The translations under genes and the position numbers were made by a program. From Albula goreensis (Eukaryota > Chordata > Actinopteri > Albuliformes > Albulidae), in assembly GCA_022829145.1 (NCBI GenBank), contig CM040763.1, positions 14,245,141 to 14,309,140 on the forward strand: 64,000 bases of DNA, written 5' to 3'. Under the pieces are notes generated by a model that was not told where the DNA came from, did not search any database, and saw only the letters and a program-made list of their open reading frames with translations. This document shows, piece by piece, positions 12,410 to 25,506 of this stretch (the first letter of the stretch is position 1; each line of letters opens with the position of its first letter).

Positions 12410-13329
12410 AAATATATTTTGTGATTCAAAACATGAAGGCGTTCAGAATTACAAAGCAGGCTGAAGGATGAAAGTGACTTTATTGCGAATGCAGAGGATA
12501 TGTTTGGAAGGCCTAGAATGTGCTTCAAAGGAATTTTAAAGTGCATCTTACAAACTCAGCCACAATTTCCAATACCCCATCAAAGACCACTCAGACACAT
12601 TCAGGGCTAATGGGTGAACAGAACATAGATTGAACAATCTTACACAAGTGTAGGCGACTGCAACAGCATCTCCCTGGGTACATGCTTATGTTTAAATGAT
12701 TCCAAGCCCATGTGCCAGTGTAGCAGTCATTTATGTCAATTTGCGGTCCGCTCCTATTTCTTTTCTGCTGAGCAGCTTCTCTAAAGTCGTCAGCTTGGTA
12801 TCTTAATGCATCATTTAGAGGTGGTTTCATGGTAACAGGTCATAGATCATGATTTGATCCCAGCTTTTTTCAGCATTAAGATAACACTCCTCTGCCTTAG
12901 GACTGAGAAAGAAAAAGCACAGCTAAAGTGACAAACAGTATCAGCTCTGAGCAGATCCAGAGTCCTGATCATCAGTGCCCTCATATATTTCCGAAAGGCA
13001 TCTTATGTTGTTTCATGTATGATCAATAATTCTTTTTAATCAACCTCTATGAAATTATTCATAGAACCAGATGGATCATTAAGTTTTTATTATTTCATTT
13101 TCTTTTGTATATTTATATTTCTTTTGTATATTCCAAAAGACATGGATCTCATTGTTCAGCCAATATTCTGTAGCAATTCATAAACTTCTGTGATAAACAT
13201 CTGTCACATCATATGTCCTTCTTTTCCTACTTTGACTAATTTTATGCATTCAGAGGGAAAGTAATTCACAATACATATTTATTTAAATAATGTTTCTTGG
13301 TGAACACAGTAAACAATGTGAACGATTTT

Positions 13330-13800
13330 TTTTTGTAAAAATATGGTAATGAATTAAGTGCAGCTGCAATTAATTGCCCTAGTTAATCCATGCCACAGTT
13401 CGAAAAAAAAGAAAATACAAAAGAAAACAAATTTCACACATTCATAGCTAACTAATTGTGCGCATAAGGGACGTTCTGCATTTTCACAAAATGGTAGGAG
13501 GTACAGCACGTGTGTCATAATGCATTAGCACTTTATTCAAAATTGTTAAATAACGCATTATAATAAAATGGCTAATGTTGGTCATTAAGGGAAGTTATTT
13601 TCTTGAAGTGATTCTGGTGTTCAGAATAGAATTTGAAATAGAAAGGGATAATGCATTATGAACCTACATGAGCACATGGCTGACACATATGCTGTCTCCA
13701 ATTTTGTATTAAAACACTTTAGAGTAAAATTCCATTAATTCTGTGAATTAACATATGAATTAAAAACATGAATAAGACATTATTAACCTTTATTATATTG
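13330..13800. promoter_or_regulatory. Homeodomain-motif-rich candidate element
   Basis: AT-rich but non-repetitive, with many TAATTA/ATTAAT-type cores and an embedded CAGCTG E-box (GTGCAGCTGCAATTAATTGC near 13360). Recurrent 'aatgcattat' words near 13515, 13650 and 13993 could instead reflect an old fish foldback repeat. Confidence 0.22.
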
Positions 13801-14660
13801 TCTCTCCTCGTCACTTATGTCACTCACCCCCGTGTTAATGACTAAGGGGACAGGAACTAATGTTTTGTATTGTTAATTTATGTTCAGTGAACAGTTGTAA
13901 GTCATTTAGGATGGATGTGCAGTGTCTGAATCTGAACACTGAAAAACAATTCATTATGTTTAATACACGAATAAATGTTAATGTTTTAATAATGCATTAA
14001 TAAATAGTTTATGGGACCTCTACTTCAAGAATAACTGAATTCTTTTTAGTCAATGCACCATTGAGCTTTTTCTATCATTTGTCTATAGTTTTTTTAGAAT
14101 AGGATGCTGACAGACACACTGGCAATTGCACAAATGAGAGTTTGGATAAATGAACACCAAATATGGCAACATGCAATGTATGTAAAAGAGACACAACTTA
14201 AAGATTTCACATTCCACAATCAAATTGTTTGGAAGGAGAGATAGTTGTTAAATAAATATATTTATAATATATTATATCTATCTATATTTGGTGCAAAATG
14301 CTTTCTGTCCCCCATAATTACTCCAAAATTCCTGATGCGTCTTTTGACAGGGATTAGTGCACTAAGACAGTCTCTGCTGTGCTATGTGTTCCTGTGTAGT
14401 AATGCACATGGAGATGCTGCAGAAGAGCAACCTTTTAAGACTAATTCTGACCCCTTTCAGCCTGGCATTGCTCAATACTATGCCAGTCAGCTGAACAGGA
14501 GCTAATGCAGGATATCTGTAATGATTTTGTGTCTGGATCAGCAAGTCAGAGGTGTCAGAACAACCTGAGAACATCTGTTCCTGCTTTAACATTAACTGAG
14601 GGTATAGAAGGAGGGGGTGTGCAGGTAAAGCAGGGGGCTTTGAGCCGTAGTGCATGCATG
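13801..14660. other. Non-coding DNA
   Basis: No gene is seen. Frames at 14245-14505 and 14362-14763 are accidental; the second is mostly translation of the CA array. Confidence 0.5.
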
Positions 14661-14662
14661 CT

Positions 14663-14664
<2 letters not shown>

Positions 14665-14747
<83 letters not shown>
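14665..14747. repeat. (CA)n microsatellite, about 41 units
   Basis: An uninterrupted 83-bp CA array. Dinucleotide arrays of this length are typical of fish and mammalian genomes. Confidence 0.95.
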
Positions 14748-14750
<3 letters not shown>

Positions 14751-17275
14751 TACATGCACACACAGTGATAATTCTTTGAAGTGCCAGTCATCATGTAAGT
14801 TTTACTCTCCTGTGAGGCTCATGGGAAAGACCTTCCCCAACTCTGCCTCACCCATCAGCCTGCTTGCTAAAACACTATTCTTTTCCTTTACTGCTGCCAC
14901 CAATAACATTTACAAGCAGAGGAAGCTGAAGTTGAAGGCATTTCCAATGAGAACACCTGAAATAATGTCTCACAGAAAGACTGGAGAAAGAAAAAGAAGA
15001 TAGCAAAAGAGAGAGAGATACCAAGAGAAAGAGAGAGATATTAGGGCAAAAAAAGCTATTGTAGATGCAAAGTGCACAACCACATACAACTCACAAGCCA
15101 TAATGGTAAGAACAAACATACAATTTTGTGGTGAGCTATTCATTGCACAGCAGTCTAGTTGCAATATTCTGTCTACCAGCAACATCAGTAAACAATCTGT
15201 AGATCATCACATTTTACAAATGGATGTAAAAAGGAGATGATAAGTGTGTGTAATGTTTGCAATCAGCATCTTGTTTTTCCTGAAGTACCTAATCATCTGG
15301 TCAATGTTGTTAGCTCCTGCGTAGTGATGGGAGACTGAGATCTCATTACGGCACAAATTGGTCAAGCTGCCAAACGTTACCAATACCTAATGATGTTGAA
15401 TCGATCATTCTGTTGTGCTGATTTGGAAAACTCAGTGAATGACTCATTGTAGCTCCATCCATTATGGGGTTCATGAAACCTCATTCTACCATTGTAACCT
15501 GTCAGCATAAACAGATACCCTGAGCAAAGAAAAACATTTAGCTGTTTAAAACTCACCTGCATCATCTCCAAAATTAAATAGGCAGATCTGGATAGAGAGA
15601 GGGGACAGGCTGGAGAGACTCTACCCTTCTTAATTTACATTTTATTTGGAATGGGTTTTTTTTCATCTGTTGCTTTATATGGTCGATACGAATTCTGGCT
15701 AACTCTACCTCCTTGTAGTTTCCAGTGAGCTCTGCACATTGCAGGTTCAGTTTCTTTGTACAAGACTCTAATGAATGGTGACTGCAACAGTGCATTCTGG
15801 GAGGAATGGTACCCCATTCCCTCTGTCCTTACCTCCCAGATAATCATTAGTCAAGGTCTAGACCTGAAACTCTTTCACAGATGAGAATGATTAATGGATT
15901 GTCCCTCCTCTTTCTTCCTTTTTCTAACTCTGTCTCTCCATCAATCCCACAGAACTTTCAGCAAGGTAATAGTTTTTCTCTGTCGGTTAATAAAACAACA
16001 CGCAATACCCGAGACATCAAAATACTTGAAACTGTGAAAAGGTTCCAATTGAATGCAGAGGTCCTTGTACTTCTTACAGAATTAATTACCACCCACGCTA
16101 TCCAGAATAACACAGTTAACAAAAACACCAAGCTTGTGCTGGGGGTGGCAGGATCAAAATGTTGCACTTGTATAAACAACCTCCTCTGTGGACAAAGAGC
16201 TTTTTTCATAGTTTATAAAGCCTAGGAAATGGATTCTGTTTGCATATGGACTCATGTAATGGCAGGCAAAAAGATTAAATTTAAATAAAAAGAATGAATA
16301 ATAAATGAAGAGATGGCAGGTTCCAGGTGTGGGCGTTTTAGCCTCAGTTGCACCATTGCCAGTCGCAATGGCAAAGCTATGATTGGCCATCAGAAAGATA
16401 GGGGAGATCATCATTGGTCACATAGCTCTCAGGTGGCCACTCATGACCAGTGGGAAAAAAGTTGCTGCGGTGGGGCTCATAAGTTAAGTTTGGTTGAGAT
16501 AAAATATTGTTAATGGATAAAGGGCTACATATTTACTAAAGTGAAGATAATGCATTGGTGTAATTCAGAGTCAAAAATATGTTTGTAGTATATTCAATGT
16601 GGAATGTATTTGAAATCCTCCCTTGTGTTGTTACAATGACTTTATGTTGAAAAGGACAGGATAAAACAGTGTTATTTATATTGTTCATTCCATGAGACTA
16701 ATGGACTATTGACAGAAATTTGGCTGATGCTGGGTACATGCTATGAAGTCCACTTAGCATTTAAAATATAGAATTACCTCCCACTTAGTGCTCGTTGTGG
16801 ATCATTAATGTAGAGACCATACATGTAACCCCTGAAGGGGAATGAGCGTTGAGAATGTGAGAGAAGAGGCAGAGATGTGAAGCGTATCGCCATACTCCAT
16901 ACCAGGGTCTCTGTTTCAAACATCCTGGGGATACCTTCCCTTGAGCTGCCCTTTCCTGCAGCAATCACAGGTCATTATGCCATAGGAGCAGAGGAAAGCA
17001 GCAGGTGAGGGTAAGAAGGCAGGGAGGTAAGGGCTATAGGTGTTTCTCATGCTGTGATAACCCGTTACAGCTCTAAGTCAAAGTAAATCCTACCCATGCT
17101 TGCAAGTGCAGCAGGTATCCCTCCACTGATCATGTTTCCAGATCACTTTGTGCAAGCAGGGGTACCTCTGTGTTCCCATATTCATCCCTGCACTACTGTG
17201 GTCTCACTCACTTTTAATATTATTGACAGCAGGACTAGTATGATTGACATAACAAAGATAGCTACTATGATACAT
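14748..17275. other. Non-coding DNA
   Basis: No gene is recognised. Purine-rich low-complexity sequence lies at 14980-15045. A complex segment at 16315-16500 has two inverted CCAAT boxes (ATTGG at 16382 and 16414) and a 7-bp inverted repeat at 16353-16371, and might be a small element. Confidence 0.45.
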
Positions 17276-17277
17276 AA

Positions 17278-17320
17278 TAGTGTGTGTGTGTGCGCGTGCG
17301 TGTGTGCGTGCACGCACACC
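17278..17320. repeat. Alternating purine-pyrimidine run (GT/GC)
   Basis: A (GT)n run changing to GCGTGC repeats and ending GTGCACGCACAC. Such sequence can adopt Z-DNA. Confidence 0.7.
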
Positions 17321-17339
17321 TAACGGGGACGCACCTTTG

Positions 17340-17560
17340 TGTTCAGATTTTGGGCTCTGCTCAGTGACGCACAGTGAAAAATCAACTCACAAGCTCATTA
17401 ACAAAGCGTATAATGAGAAATGAGGCAATTCATTCTCCCGCCGTGTCAAACAGGACACACGACATACACAGACATCAGATATCTGTGAAGGATGGAGGAT
17501 GAGGCTGTGCATACACACCGCAGGGGAAACAGTCTGATTCATTGAGGGGTGTTGGGTTTA
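17340..17560. promoter_or_regulatory. Weak candidate non-coding element
   Basis: Complex, with scattered CpG and TCATTAAC/CAATTC cores, between simple-sequence and AT-rich flanks. No ORF of note. Confidence 0.2.
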
Positions 17561-18875
17561 TTGCTTTACAATTTCAATTTAAAACCACCTGCTTTTTTGT
17601 TAATGAAATATATTACACTCCTGCAGTGCTGAAAGCACATTGAAATAGGACAATGAAACCAATACATTTCTATCTTTCTTTTTTTTATAAGATTATTTTT
17701 GATGAAGAACATTAGTTCTGTCCATGGCGGGGAGAAAGCCTTTGTAGAACCACATTTATGTTGAAAAAGGCAAGTTTGACAGAAGTATACGAGGGAGTGA
17801 GAATTTGGGGTCAGATTTGAGGTGTGTCATTTTGCTTGCTGGCTGGTTGGTGTAATCTTGTTATATTCGGCCTTTCTTTCCCACGAGTGCGGTGCTTGCT
17901 TGGTGACATGACTGACAGCTAACGGAGAATAGATGACAGCTGCTGACAGACAGACCACCCAGAAAGCAAAGCATGCACTTCTTCCAAAATCACCTGGGTC
18001 CCATTATACAAATCGGTACAGATCACCCAGAAGGTAATGCCCCACTTTACCAAAATAGAAAGGAAAAAGCAAATCACCATGTACATGATCAAACTTCAGA
18101 AGTGGAAAAGGATTAAGTGGAAAACACATTGCAAATGGAGGTAATAAATCTGATAACTGTACAAATAAATTTCACTTAAAAGTTACCAACAGCATTACAC
18201 TAATAAAGTCAAGTAAGACTTTTTAGAAAAATATTCTCACCCTGGTCTGAACCTGTAGGATTGGTGCACAATCCATTCTTGTTAAAATATAAAACCTTAC
18301 CTTCAAAATATTTTGAGCCTTAGATTTTTTATGATAAAGTGTTTTATGTTACTTTTCAACCTTAAAAATGCTGATGAAAGTTTAATCTTTATATATATGA
18401 ATCCAGTATTATAAATCCAATTCAACAAAAACTGATTCAGCACTTGAAATTGTTCTTTTAAAGTGTCTGCAGCTTTTCACTTAAATCTATACATCATTGT
18501 GCAATATAATTTTATTGCTTATCATAAATGAGAAAAGAAAATGGAGACACGTAAAAGACATATTGATTCCTCTTTTATAATGTACAGATGTCAAAGTAAA
18601 TCTTATTTTTGAACTGTAAAAGAGTATGTGAAATTCTCCATTGAAGTCTTGCTATTGGTTTTTATTCTATTATTTATTTGTATGAGAGAAAAACTGCAGT
18701 CGTGAAAAGAGAAATTAGGATCTATGGGGTTTTGCAGTGAAGGGATTATACATACTCCAGACTCATTTGTGTTTCTTCAGAGATATGACAGGAACACTCT
18801 TATGATTGAATATAGTACTGTTAATTGTATTTTTTGTGGGGGAAAAAATTGTGTGGATTGCTCTCAAATTATGAC
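17561..18875. other. AT-rich non-coding DNA
   Basis: Mostly featureless. A short complex patch at 17860-17960, with TGACAGCT repeated twice (a TALE-homeodomain-like TGACAG core), may be regulatory. Confidence 0.45.
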
Positions 18876-18879
18876 TCCA

Positions 18880-19330
18880 AGCAATGGCCCGTGCCCTGTG
18901 GGGGGACGTATCGCTGCGCAAACGTGTGATTTACTGCAGTCTGGTGCAAGGGTTTGTCTGTGTGCTCAGACACTCAGCAACGGCAGCTGCAGCACTGCTC
19001 TCGGCTCTGGAAAAATGAGCGGCCCTGATCTGTTACTCGACTTTTCGCTCTGCACACACGTGTTCATTTTAAGGCCTTCAAATCAGCTCATACGTGGCCC
19101 AGCTGATTAAGGGATCTGAATGTCACACAGCGATGTCGCCTTTTTCTCATTTGGACTCTGCCAGTAATGACCACGGGTCTTACTCCCGTCATAGTCTTGG
19201 ACATTTCACCCAGTGGGTTTCAGCCAGCGAGTGGCATCCCATTATACTAGTGACTCCCCAGGTCCAGTGGGTGGCTAAGATTGGCCTGTTATTCCACTGG
19301 TGCAGACAGAGGTCTGGTGCTAAGATGGGA
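18880..19330. promoter_or_regulatory. Candidate conserved non-coding element
   Basis: Balanced complex sequence with scattered CpG (ACGTATCGCTGCGCAAACG near 18907) and an AGCTGATTAAG core. Two overlapping plus-strand frames of 82-128 codons cover it, but neither has splice signals or recognisable content, so non-coding is preferred. Confidence 0.28.
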
Positions 19331-20635
19331 GGCTGTTGGTGAAAAAGAAGAAGTAAGCTTTTTGAACACAGGCATGCTAATTCTTGTACCCTGGAACTGA
19401 ACTGGGGTGTTGCTTCATTGGAACAGACCTATACATGTTAATGGGCATTCCAAACTGTAGCATATTATCCGAAGGCAACTAAACAAAAGCATTGACAGGA
19501 TTACATATTCATGCTGCAGAGGCAGATAAGCATATGGATATCATTGCCTCATTGTCATACACAACCTAAATTAACCAAGAATGATTAATTAGCTTAGTTC
19601 TGAATCATTTAATTATTTGAACAGTTCATGTGTATGAGGTTTGGATAGGAAGTTTGTGGTAAAACTTGAACAAGTTTCATTGCTTCTGACAAGGCTTGGC
19701 ATGCAAACTGGCTGCTCCACAGTTTGGACCATGTGTCACAGCACTTATAAAGGTGCTGTCACCACACTAAAACATCCATCTGTTCACGTACAGCTATCTT
19801 TGAGTGAGAGAGACAATGAGTGGAAGTGCACAGGTACATTTGTGCAAAAAACTCACATTTTAAAAGTGTTTAAAAGTATGGTATTTAACCAAAATGGGAT
19901 ACTTTAGGTTCTTGACAAAAGAAAAAAATAAATAATCAATATAACAAAGAAAATGTATCATTCAAGTGTGCTGTAGTCTAGAGTCTTTAGTGAGCTCCAT
20001 GCAACTTAAAATTCAATAAACGGTCACCTAGGCTGTTCTTGTCTATTTCTGTCAGTTAAGAAGTAGAAATACACTCCTAAGGGGCACTTCACTGTTGCCA
20101 TCAATGAGCTTAAAAGCCATCTTAGTTGGCGTAAACTGTACCTCAGTGGCAATGGGAGCTAAGTAGGTTAAGAATGTGTTTTTCACTTTCCAGAATGAAG
20201 GTTATACTGTAACTACATAGGGATTACTGTGAATTTTAAAAATCCACATTTATAACCTGAATCCTTTTAAGCCTCTGCATATATTTTCTTTTCTGATGTC
20301 CCAGACTCCTGCAAGCTGCGGCATAAACATGAGTAACTCCTCCATAAATGTCCTGTAAATAGTCTGATTTTATTTTTTGCTGTTAAACATATATATTACG
20401 TTTTAAAGTAATGTTAAAATTATTTACACAGAAAATAATAGTGGGTGACAGATTGACATGACATTGACAGATATTCTCTGTTCTCTGCACAAGAATCTGT
20501 GCAAGGAATTCCAAATCAGAAACAATGGGATGGGCTCTCAAGACTCTCAGAGCCCTATTGTCCAAATTAATTTTGGGAGTTTAACAATGCTCATGAATGT
20601 GGTGCAAAGCACAGGTGGGCTGGTAATCTCATTTG
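19331..20635. other. AT-rich non-coding DNA
   Basis: Nothing recognised. The 88-codon plus-strand frame at 19641-19907 has no supporting signal. Confidence 0.5.
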
Positions 20636-20639
20636 TAAA

Positions 20640-20830
20640 CTCATTAAATTTGTTATGAGCAGACCCAGGATAGCTGCTAATCACATGTTCCATTGTGTTT
20701 AGCATCACAGACAGTGCTAATGTTGACAGGAAATACCCGCTTACCCTTCCCATAAATAGTGCTGTTACGCGACGCGTCGGCTGTCATTCTTGTAATGTAA
20801 GATAAAGACGTGACAGATCTCAGGAACTAC
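20640..20830. promoter_or_regulatory. Candidate non-coding element
   Basis: A complex patch with CpG (TTACGCGACGCGTCGG near 20766) and GCTAATCAC and GTGCTAATG cores, in otherwise AT-rich surroundings. Confidence 0.28.
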
Positions 20831-21374
20831 TTGTCAAGGGAGGCTGCTCCTATATTCAGCCTCCATCCTGTTTAAAATGATAATACTTAGATCAGATTTA
20901 TCCAGGGATCCTGGGTCTGTGAGGATGTCTCTGACTCCTCTGCCACATTGCAATAAGTGTGTATAATGTAGCATGCTTTAAATTTCACATGCCATTTGTC
21001 AGCTCTTGTGTTATACTGAAATAATTATTCACAAATTGTGAATAATAAATGTGTTTCTGCTTCTTCTGCTTTTGAATGTGAATCATCATTTGTATGCTCC
21101 TGATCCCTCTGAATTCATATTTACTGTTTCTTTGCAAGTTGAGGCTTTTAGAGTGCTCATCCCAATGTAATATGTAAGAGGCCTGCCATTTTCTGCCCTT
21201 GCTATTTGCATGGTATTAATTTTTTATCAGCCTTTTTTCCTTTTGTTTAATTCTTGTATTTGAATTTAAGATGTGAATATATATATATATTTGTAACCGT
21301 GATGCTCAGCTTCTTCTATTGTGTCCCATTGTCTGGAAGTCAATGACATCATTAATTTTCTTGGCAGGTGCTCT
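20831..21374. other. AT-rich non-coding DNA with a palindrome
   Basis: Contains a perfect 11-bp-arm palindrome at 21024-21046 (ATTATTCACAA, A, TTGTGAATAAT) and an (AT)n run at about 21277-21290. No gene. Confidence 0.55.
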
Positions 21375-21500
21375 TTTTCCACAGTAACTTACGTTTAACA
21401 CATTATCCAATTAAACAGGTGGGTATTTACTGGAAGCAATTCAGCTAAAGCACCTTGCTCAAGGGTACGACAGCAGTGCTCCACACAGGGTTCCGTAGTC
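21375..21500. mobile_element. V-SINE-like remnant, best copy
   Basis: Carries in order 'cattatccaattaaacaggt', 'gggtatttactggaagcaat' and 'ccttgctcaagggtacgaca', then 'gcagtgct'. This phrase is widespread in teleost genomes as the conserved core of a tRNA-derived SINE. The family assignment is from memory of the motif, not a database search. Confidence 0.5.
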
Positions 21501-22935
21501 AGAGGGATGGATTACGTTAGTGTGAGGGGCCAACAGCATGGATGTATCTTACTAAGTACCCTCAGGCTCTCCCTGCATCTATGTGTCCAAAGTCCTGGGT
21601 GATTTTCAATCTGGCCCTCTCGCTTCGGCCATCTAATGTTCTCCAAGCTTTAATTGGCAATATCCTATTACATGCCTCTCCACCGTACCTGATGTGTGAC
21701 AAACTGATGCTAATGAACTGGTTGGTGGTCACTGAGTTGGACAGGGCTTATAATGATTATTTAGTGCATCAAGGTCAGGACCTTGGTTATTTTCCCATGT
21801 GGAGTGCATTTATATTTGATTTAATTCCCTTTCCTCGTCCTTTTACATATTTAAGAAAATAATGATGTTTCAAATCACTGTGTAAACCATATTTATCCTT
21901 GTGGCACTATTAATGATGTGTTTACTACTTCTTTTATTTCACTAGCAAGTGAAAAGTAGATTGATATTTAGAAAACTGACCAGTTGAGGTGAGTTGCTCA
22001 TCTCCAACAAGAACGTGGCAGCTATAGAGGACTGGTTTTATATTTTTATTGATCCTTTTTTAACTAATCTTATGATATGGCCTCTTGTCATTACAGTTAG
22101 AAGCAGATCAATAGTAAAATATTGTAATGGTCATTTTATTTTGAGAAATGGTTATGTGCCTTGCTTTCAGGCCTGGCTCTGCCCAACCATAATTGTGTCC
22201 GTGGTATGGTATGCTATAGGGGAATGTTTTATCTGTAATGACAAATCCCTTGTTGTTTTCTATCTTTCCCTGATTGGCAGGACCCACAGTAATGCATTTA
22301 CATGCATGTGACTGTGCTGAGGAAGTATATAATTTTAGATGTATTCAGATTTCATGCTGCACACAGGAATAGAAAAGCAATCAGTCTTGCTGTGATCTCC
22401 TCTCTCTCTCCTTAGAACTCATTACATTCTCTCTACCCTTCCACATGTGACATGAGCCAGCACCGAGAGATTTCTTCATCCTGCAGTTGGTTGATTGGCT
22501 CCTGGACCCATGTGGCATGCTCACTGTGACCTCCGCCAGAGATGTCTAGGGAGAATAGACCCGTATTATATCAGTTTTGATAATGATACATTGTATCATC
22601 AGATCATATCTATTCACAAAAGAACACAATAAATGAAATATATTCAGAGATAAGCCAAATCTTGAATGCTTCTTTTTCCATTTAAGTTACGTCACCTTAT
22701 TGTAAGGAAAAACTCTATCTGATTATATTTTGATTACTTCTGTTTTTTTTTTTATTTATTTTCTATTAGTTTTTTTATTATACCTCTGTCCTCCTATTTC
22801 ACTTCTTTCCCTATTTTGAATGATCAATCATACTTCGTCTGTTCTATCACTACAGCATGCTCTATTGAATTGGGAAATAGAAAACTATCCAAGAGGGAGG
22901 GGGACAATACCGCATGCACATTTGGTGCAGGCAGA
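21501..22935. other. Non-coding DNA
   Basis: No gene is supported. Plus-strand frames of 105-106 codons at 21542-21862 and 21994-22311 are Leu/Phe-rich, lack splice signals, and fit chance in AT-rich DNA. Confidence 0.45.
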
Positions 22936-22939
22936 CTGT

Positions 22940-23010
22940 AGGTGCTCAGATGACCAGAGGGGTCACTCTTGAGTGATGAGCTATGTCCCACTCAGCTGGC
23001 CGGAACACTG
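22940..23010. repeat. Dispersed repeat, copy A
   Basis: AGGTGCTCAGATGACCAGAG, then a GGTCACTC word and GAGTGATGAG. It aligns by eye with 26691-26730 and 31381-31420. An unknown low-copy family or a relic SINE. Confidence 0.35.
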
Positions 23011-24070
23011 CCACAGCTGGCAGCAACATGGTCAGGATTTTTATTCCAGACGCTGTCACTGTGCTGAGCATAAAATCTTTAAACGGGATGGACAACACTT
23101 CATAGTTATATTGTATTTATGAGTATACTCTATCCTGTAAAAGCAAATTAAGGGCTGAGGTAGGATAATATGCATTTGCTTCAAATATTAGATACATCAG
23201 TTAAACATGGAAAAACCCTTTCCTCTGAAACAATTACAGACACACTGTCACAGTGGTGTTTTCCCTCAGCACAGCTAATGGTAAAACAGAACATACAGTA
23301 TTTCATACCTTTTGTACCAAAATTGCACACTGATATCTTTACCTCCTGATCTTTCTGAAAGTCTCACTTGTATGTGGACTGACATGCATTTTCCTCACTA
23401 AGTATCTGCCCATTCTGTTCATTGTAGTCTTGTGTGTGTGTTGGCATGTTTTCATTCACACACACAGAGGTATCCTGGGATCATATCCTTTATAAATACT
23501 TTATGTATACTGCAGGTGGGAGAATTGTGTTTTGGTGCAGACTGCTGTAGTCCCTGAGCACACAGGAGAATCTGAGAAACATAAAGCCCTAGTGGCGTGT
23601 GGTGGTTGGCAATATCCACCATTGCTGCTGCCCAATGGTGACTCAGTCCTCCGACAGCAGTCTGAAACATTGTCAAGGGACTCATCCCTAGAGATGCATG
23701 GCCTGTCTCTGAAATCAAATCTCCCAATACAGGAAGGTGCTATGAGAGATGCACCAAATACATTCTTCACAACTGAAATGTGGGAAATTAAACAAGCAGA
23801 AATAAGGCCTTTCATATCCCCCATGCACTGCACAGCTGCTCCCCACAATAACACAATACCACTTCCATACATCACTTATATATTGATGCTCAAAATGGCC
23901 GTGTCATTTTGTGGGTGCATGACATTATCATTTTCATACCTCCATCATAAATGGAGGGGCTGTGACTCTATACTGGTTTTTGCAAACTTGTTGTCAAGTA
24001 ATCTACTTTATTTCTTCAAAAGCCTGAGCATCTAAATTGAACACACTTTGTTTTATTTATCTCAAATCAA
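23011..24070. other. Non-coding DNA
   Basis: A 167-codon plus-strand frame (23532-24035) overlaps two minus-strand frames of 91-124 codons. None has domain content, so all are judged accidental. An inverted GT/CA pair lies at about 23431-23466. Confidence 0.4.
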
Positions 24071-24072
24071 GG

Positions 24073-24095
24073 CCCACCCCCTGCCCCCGTCCCCC
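24073..24095 (-). other. G-quadruplex motif on the minus strand
   Basis: Plus-strand C3, C5, C5, C5 separated by A, TG and GT. On the minus strand this is four G runs with loops of one or two bases, which is predicted to be very stable. Confidence 0.65.
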
Positions 24096-25505
24096 GAACT
24101 TCCTCCAACCCTCCCCAGCACAGAACGTGAAATGTTTTTAAAGGCCAAAGTTAGCACGAAATCAGTCTGTTGCCCTGGAAACCACAGTTCCATTTCACAA
24201 TGTAGGGCTCTACTCTGCTCTACAGGGTGGTGTATTGCCCTGTCCGTTCTTAGAATCAGGCAGTGAAAATGGGTTGTTTTTACCCTCCAAAGCTGCTCAA
24301 CAGGAAAAAGGTACAGGGAAAAAGGACAGGATATCCATACTTTGCTCTGATGTGTACTCGAGTCATGATCATAACTATTTGTCACATAGGTACTAGGAAA
24401 TGGGTTTTGAAAGTTCCCTCCCAATGCCATTTAATAGAGTAGAGCTATGGTCCTAATGACCTTCCATTACTCTGTGTACAAAGAGAGCATTCTCATTTAC
24501 TGAGCTTCACCAAAGATCTATTTTGTTGTAGCTGTGTTACAGTACTCTTCTCAAAAATAAGGAGTTGGAGTGCAAAATCCACTCCAAGCACTACACATTT
24601 CTCTGCATGCATCCAAGACATTAAATCAGAGACTGGGTTCGTTGTGCTTTATTCAAAAACATGATCAACCATCTTTGTTGTCTTGTCTGTTGATTTCAAG
24701 AAGTTAGCAGGATAGGAGTGCTTTTGAAGTACTGTGAAGTTTTTCAAAGACCAACTGAAAGAGGCCATATTGTTTTGAAGATGTGTTCAATTAATCTGGA
24801 AACTTTCATGGAGAAAGTTTTGTACCTTAAGTCAAAAAGCTTTCATCATCTTTCACTTTAATGTGTGGTAATCTATTACATCTGTTTTCTTTATTATCTT
24901 ACAAACATAACCCTTCACATTCAGTGTTGAGCCAAAGGTCCACTTAAAATGTGTAGTCATAATGATGTACACGCTCTGCTATAATTATAGTGGTATATCG
25001 GAGCCACTGTAATATACTGGCTTATTTCTTTAGTTGTGTTATTATATTACATTGACATTACATAAACAACAAACATGTTATTTGTAAGATATTGTATGAT
25101 GGATAAGATCAAGGATAAACAGACCTCTATTGATCTATGATATTGATACCGCACCATAGTGACCCAAGGGGTAAATACTACTCAGGACTTCAGCAAGTGT
25201 GTGGCCAGTGTAGCCTGTCAACATTTTCCATCCTTAATATAATGAAATTGTGTAGCCACTTTTATGTCTGAACTTCAGAATAACCAATTTTTCTTGATCG
25301 ATGTTCATCTATAGTTTTAAATTTGGCATAAAAATGAAATGACACCATTACTAGCATGTGTTACTAGTATTTACACTTATTACAATGTTTTTCTCATTTG
25401 TACAGTGCGGTTACAGATGTAATGGTCTCTGAGAGCTGTAAAACTCATTCTCGCTAGCTTGCATGTCTGAACTTCAGCTCCATAGAACTAAAAGGAAGAG
25501 ATGAA
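24096..25505. other. AT-rich non-coding DNA
   Basis: No gene is recognised. The 122-codon minus-strand frame at 24062-24430 partly reads through the C-rich tract and is unsupported. Confidence 0.45.
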
Positions 25506-25506
25506 A

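Larger units (their letters stand above)
10152..13325. other. AT-rich non-coding DNA
   Basis: No gene is seen. It contains a T17 tract at 12393-12409, a highly AT-rich stretch at 12025-12180, and a diverged duplication of ttcttttgtatatt near 13100-13133. Confidence 0.5.

Noticed and set aside
14362..14763. 133-codon minus-strand frame and its plus-strand counterpart
   Set aside because: Mostly Cys-Val or His-Thr translation of the (CA)n array.
14959..14982. 24-nt exon-like stretch behind a strong pyrimidine tract on the minus strand
   Set aside because: The tract is the complement of GA-rich low-complexity DNA, and the donor is weak.
23532..24035. 167-codon plus-strand frame
   Set aside because: Overlaps two long minus-strand frames, has no domain or splice signals, and its second half is Leu/Phe/Ser-rich as in random translation.
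25264..25477. Exact 15-mer atgtctgaacttcag repeated 185 bp apart
   Set aside because: One or two 15-mer repeats are expected by chance in 64 kb; the flanks do not match.
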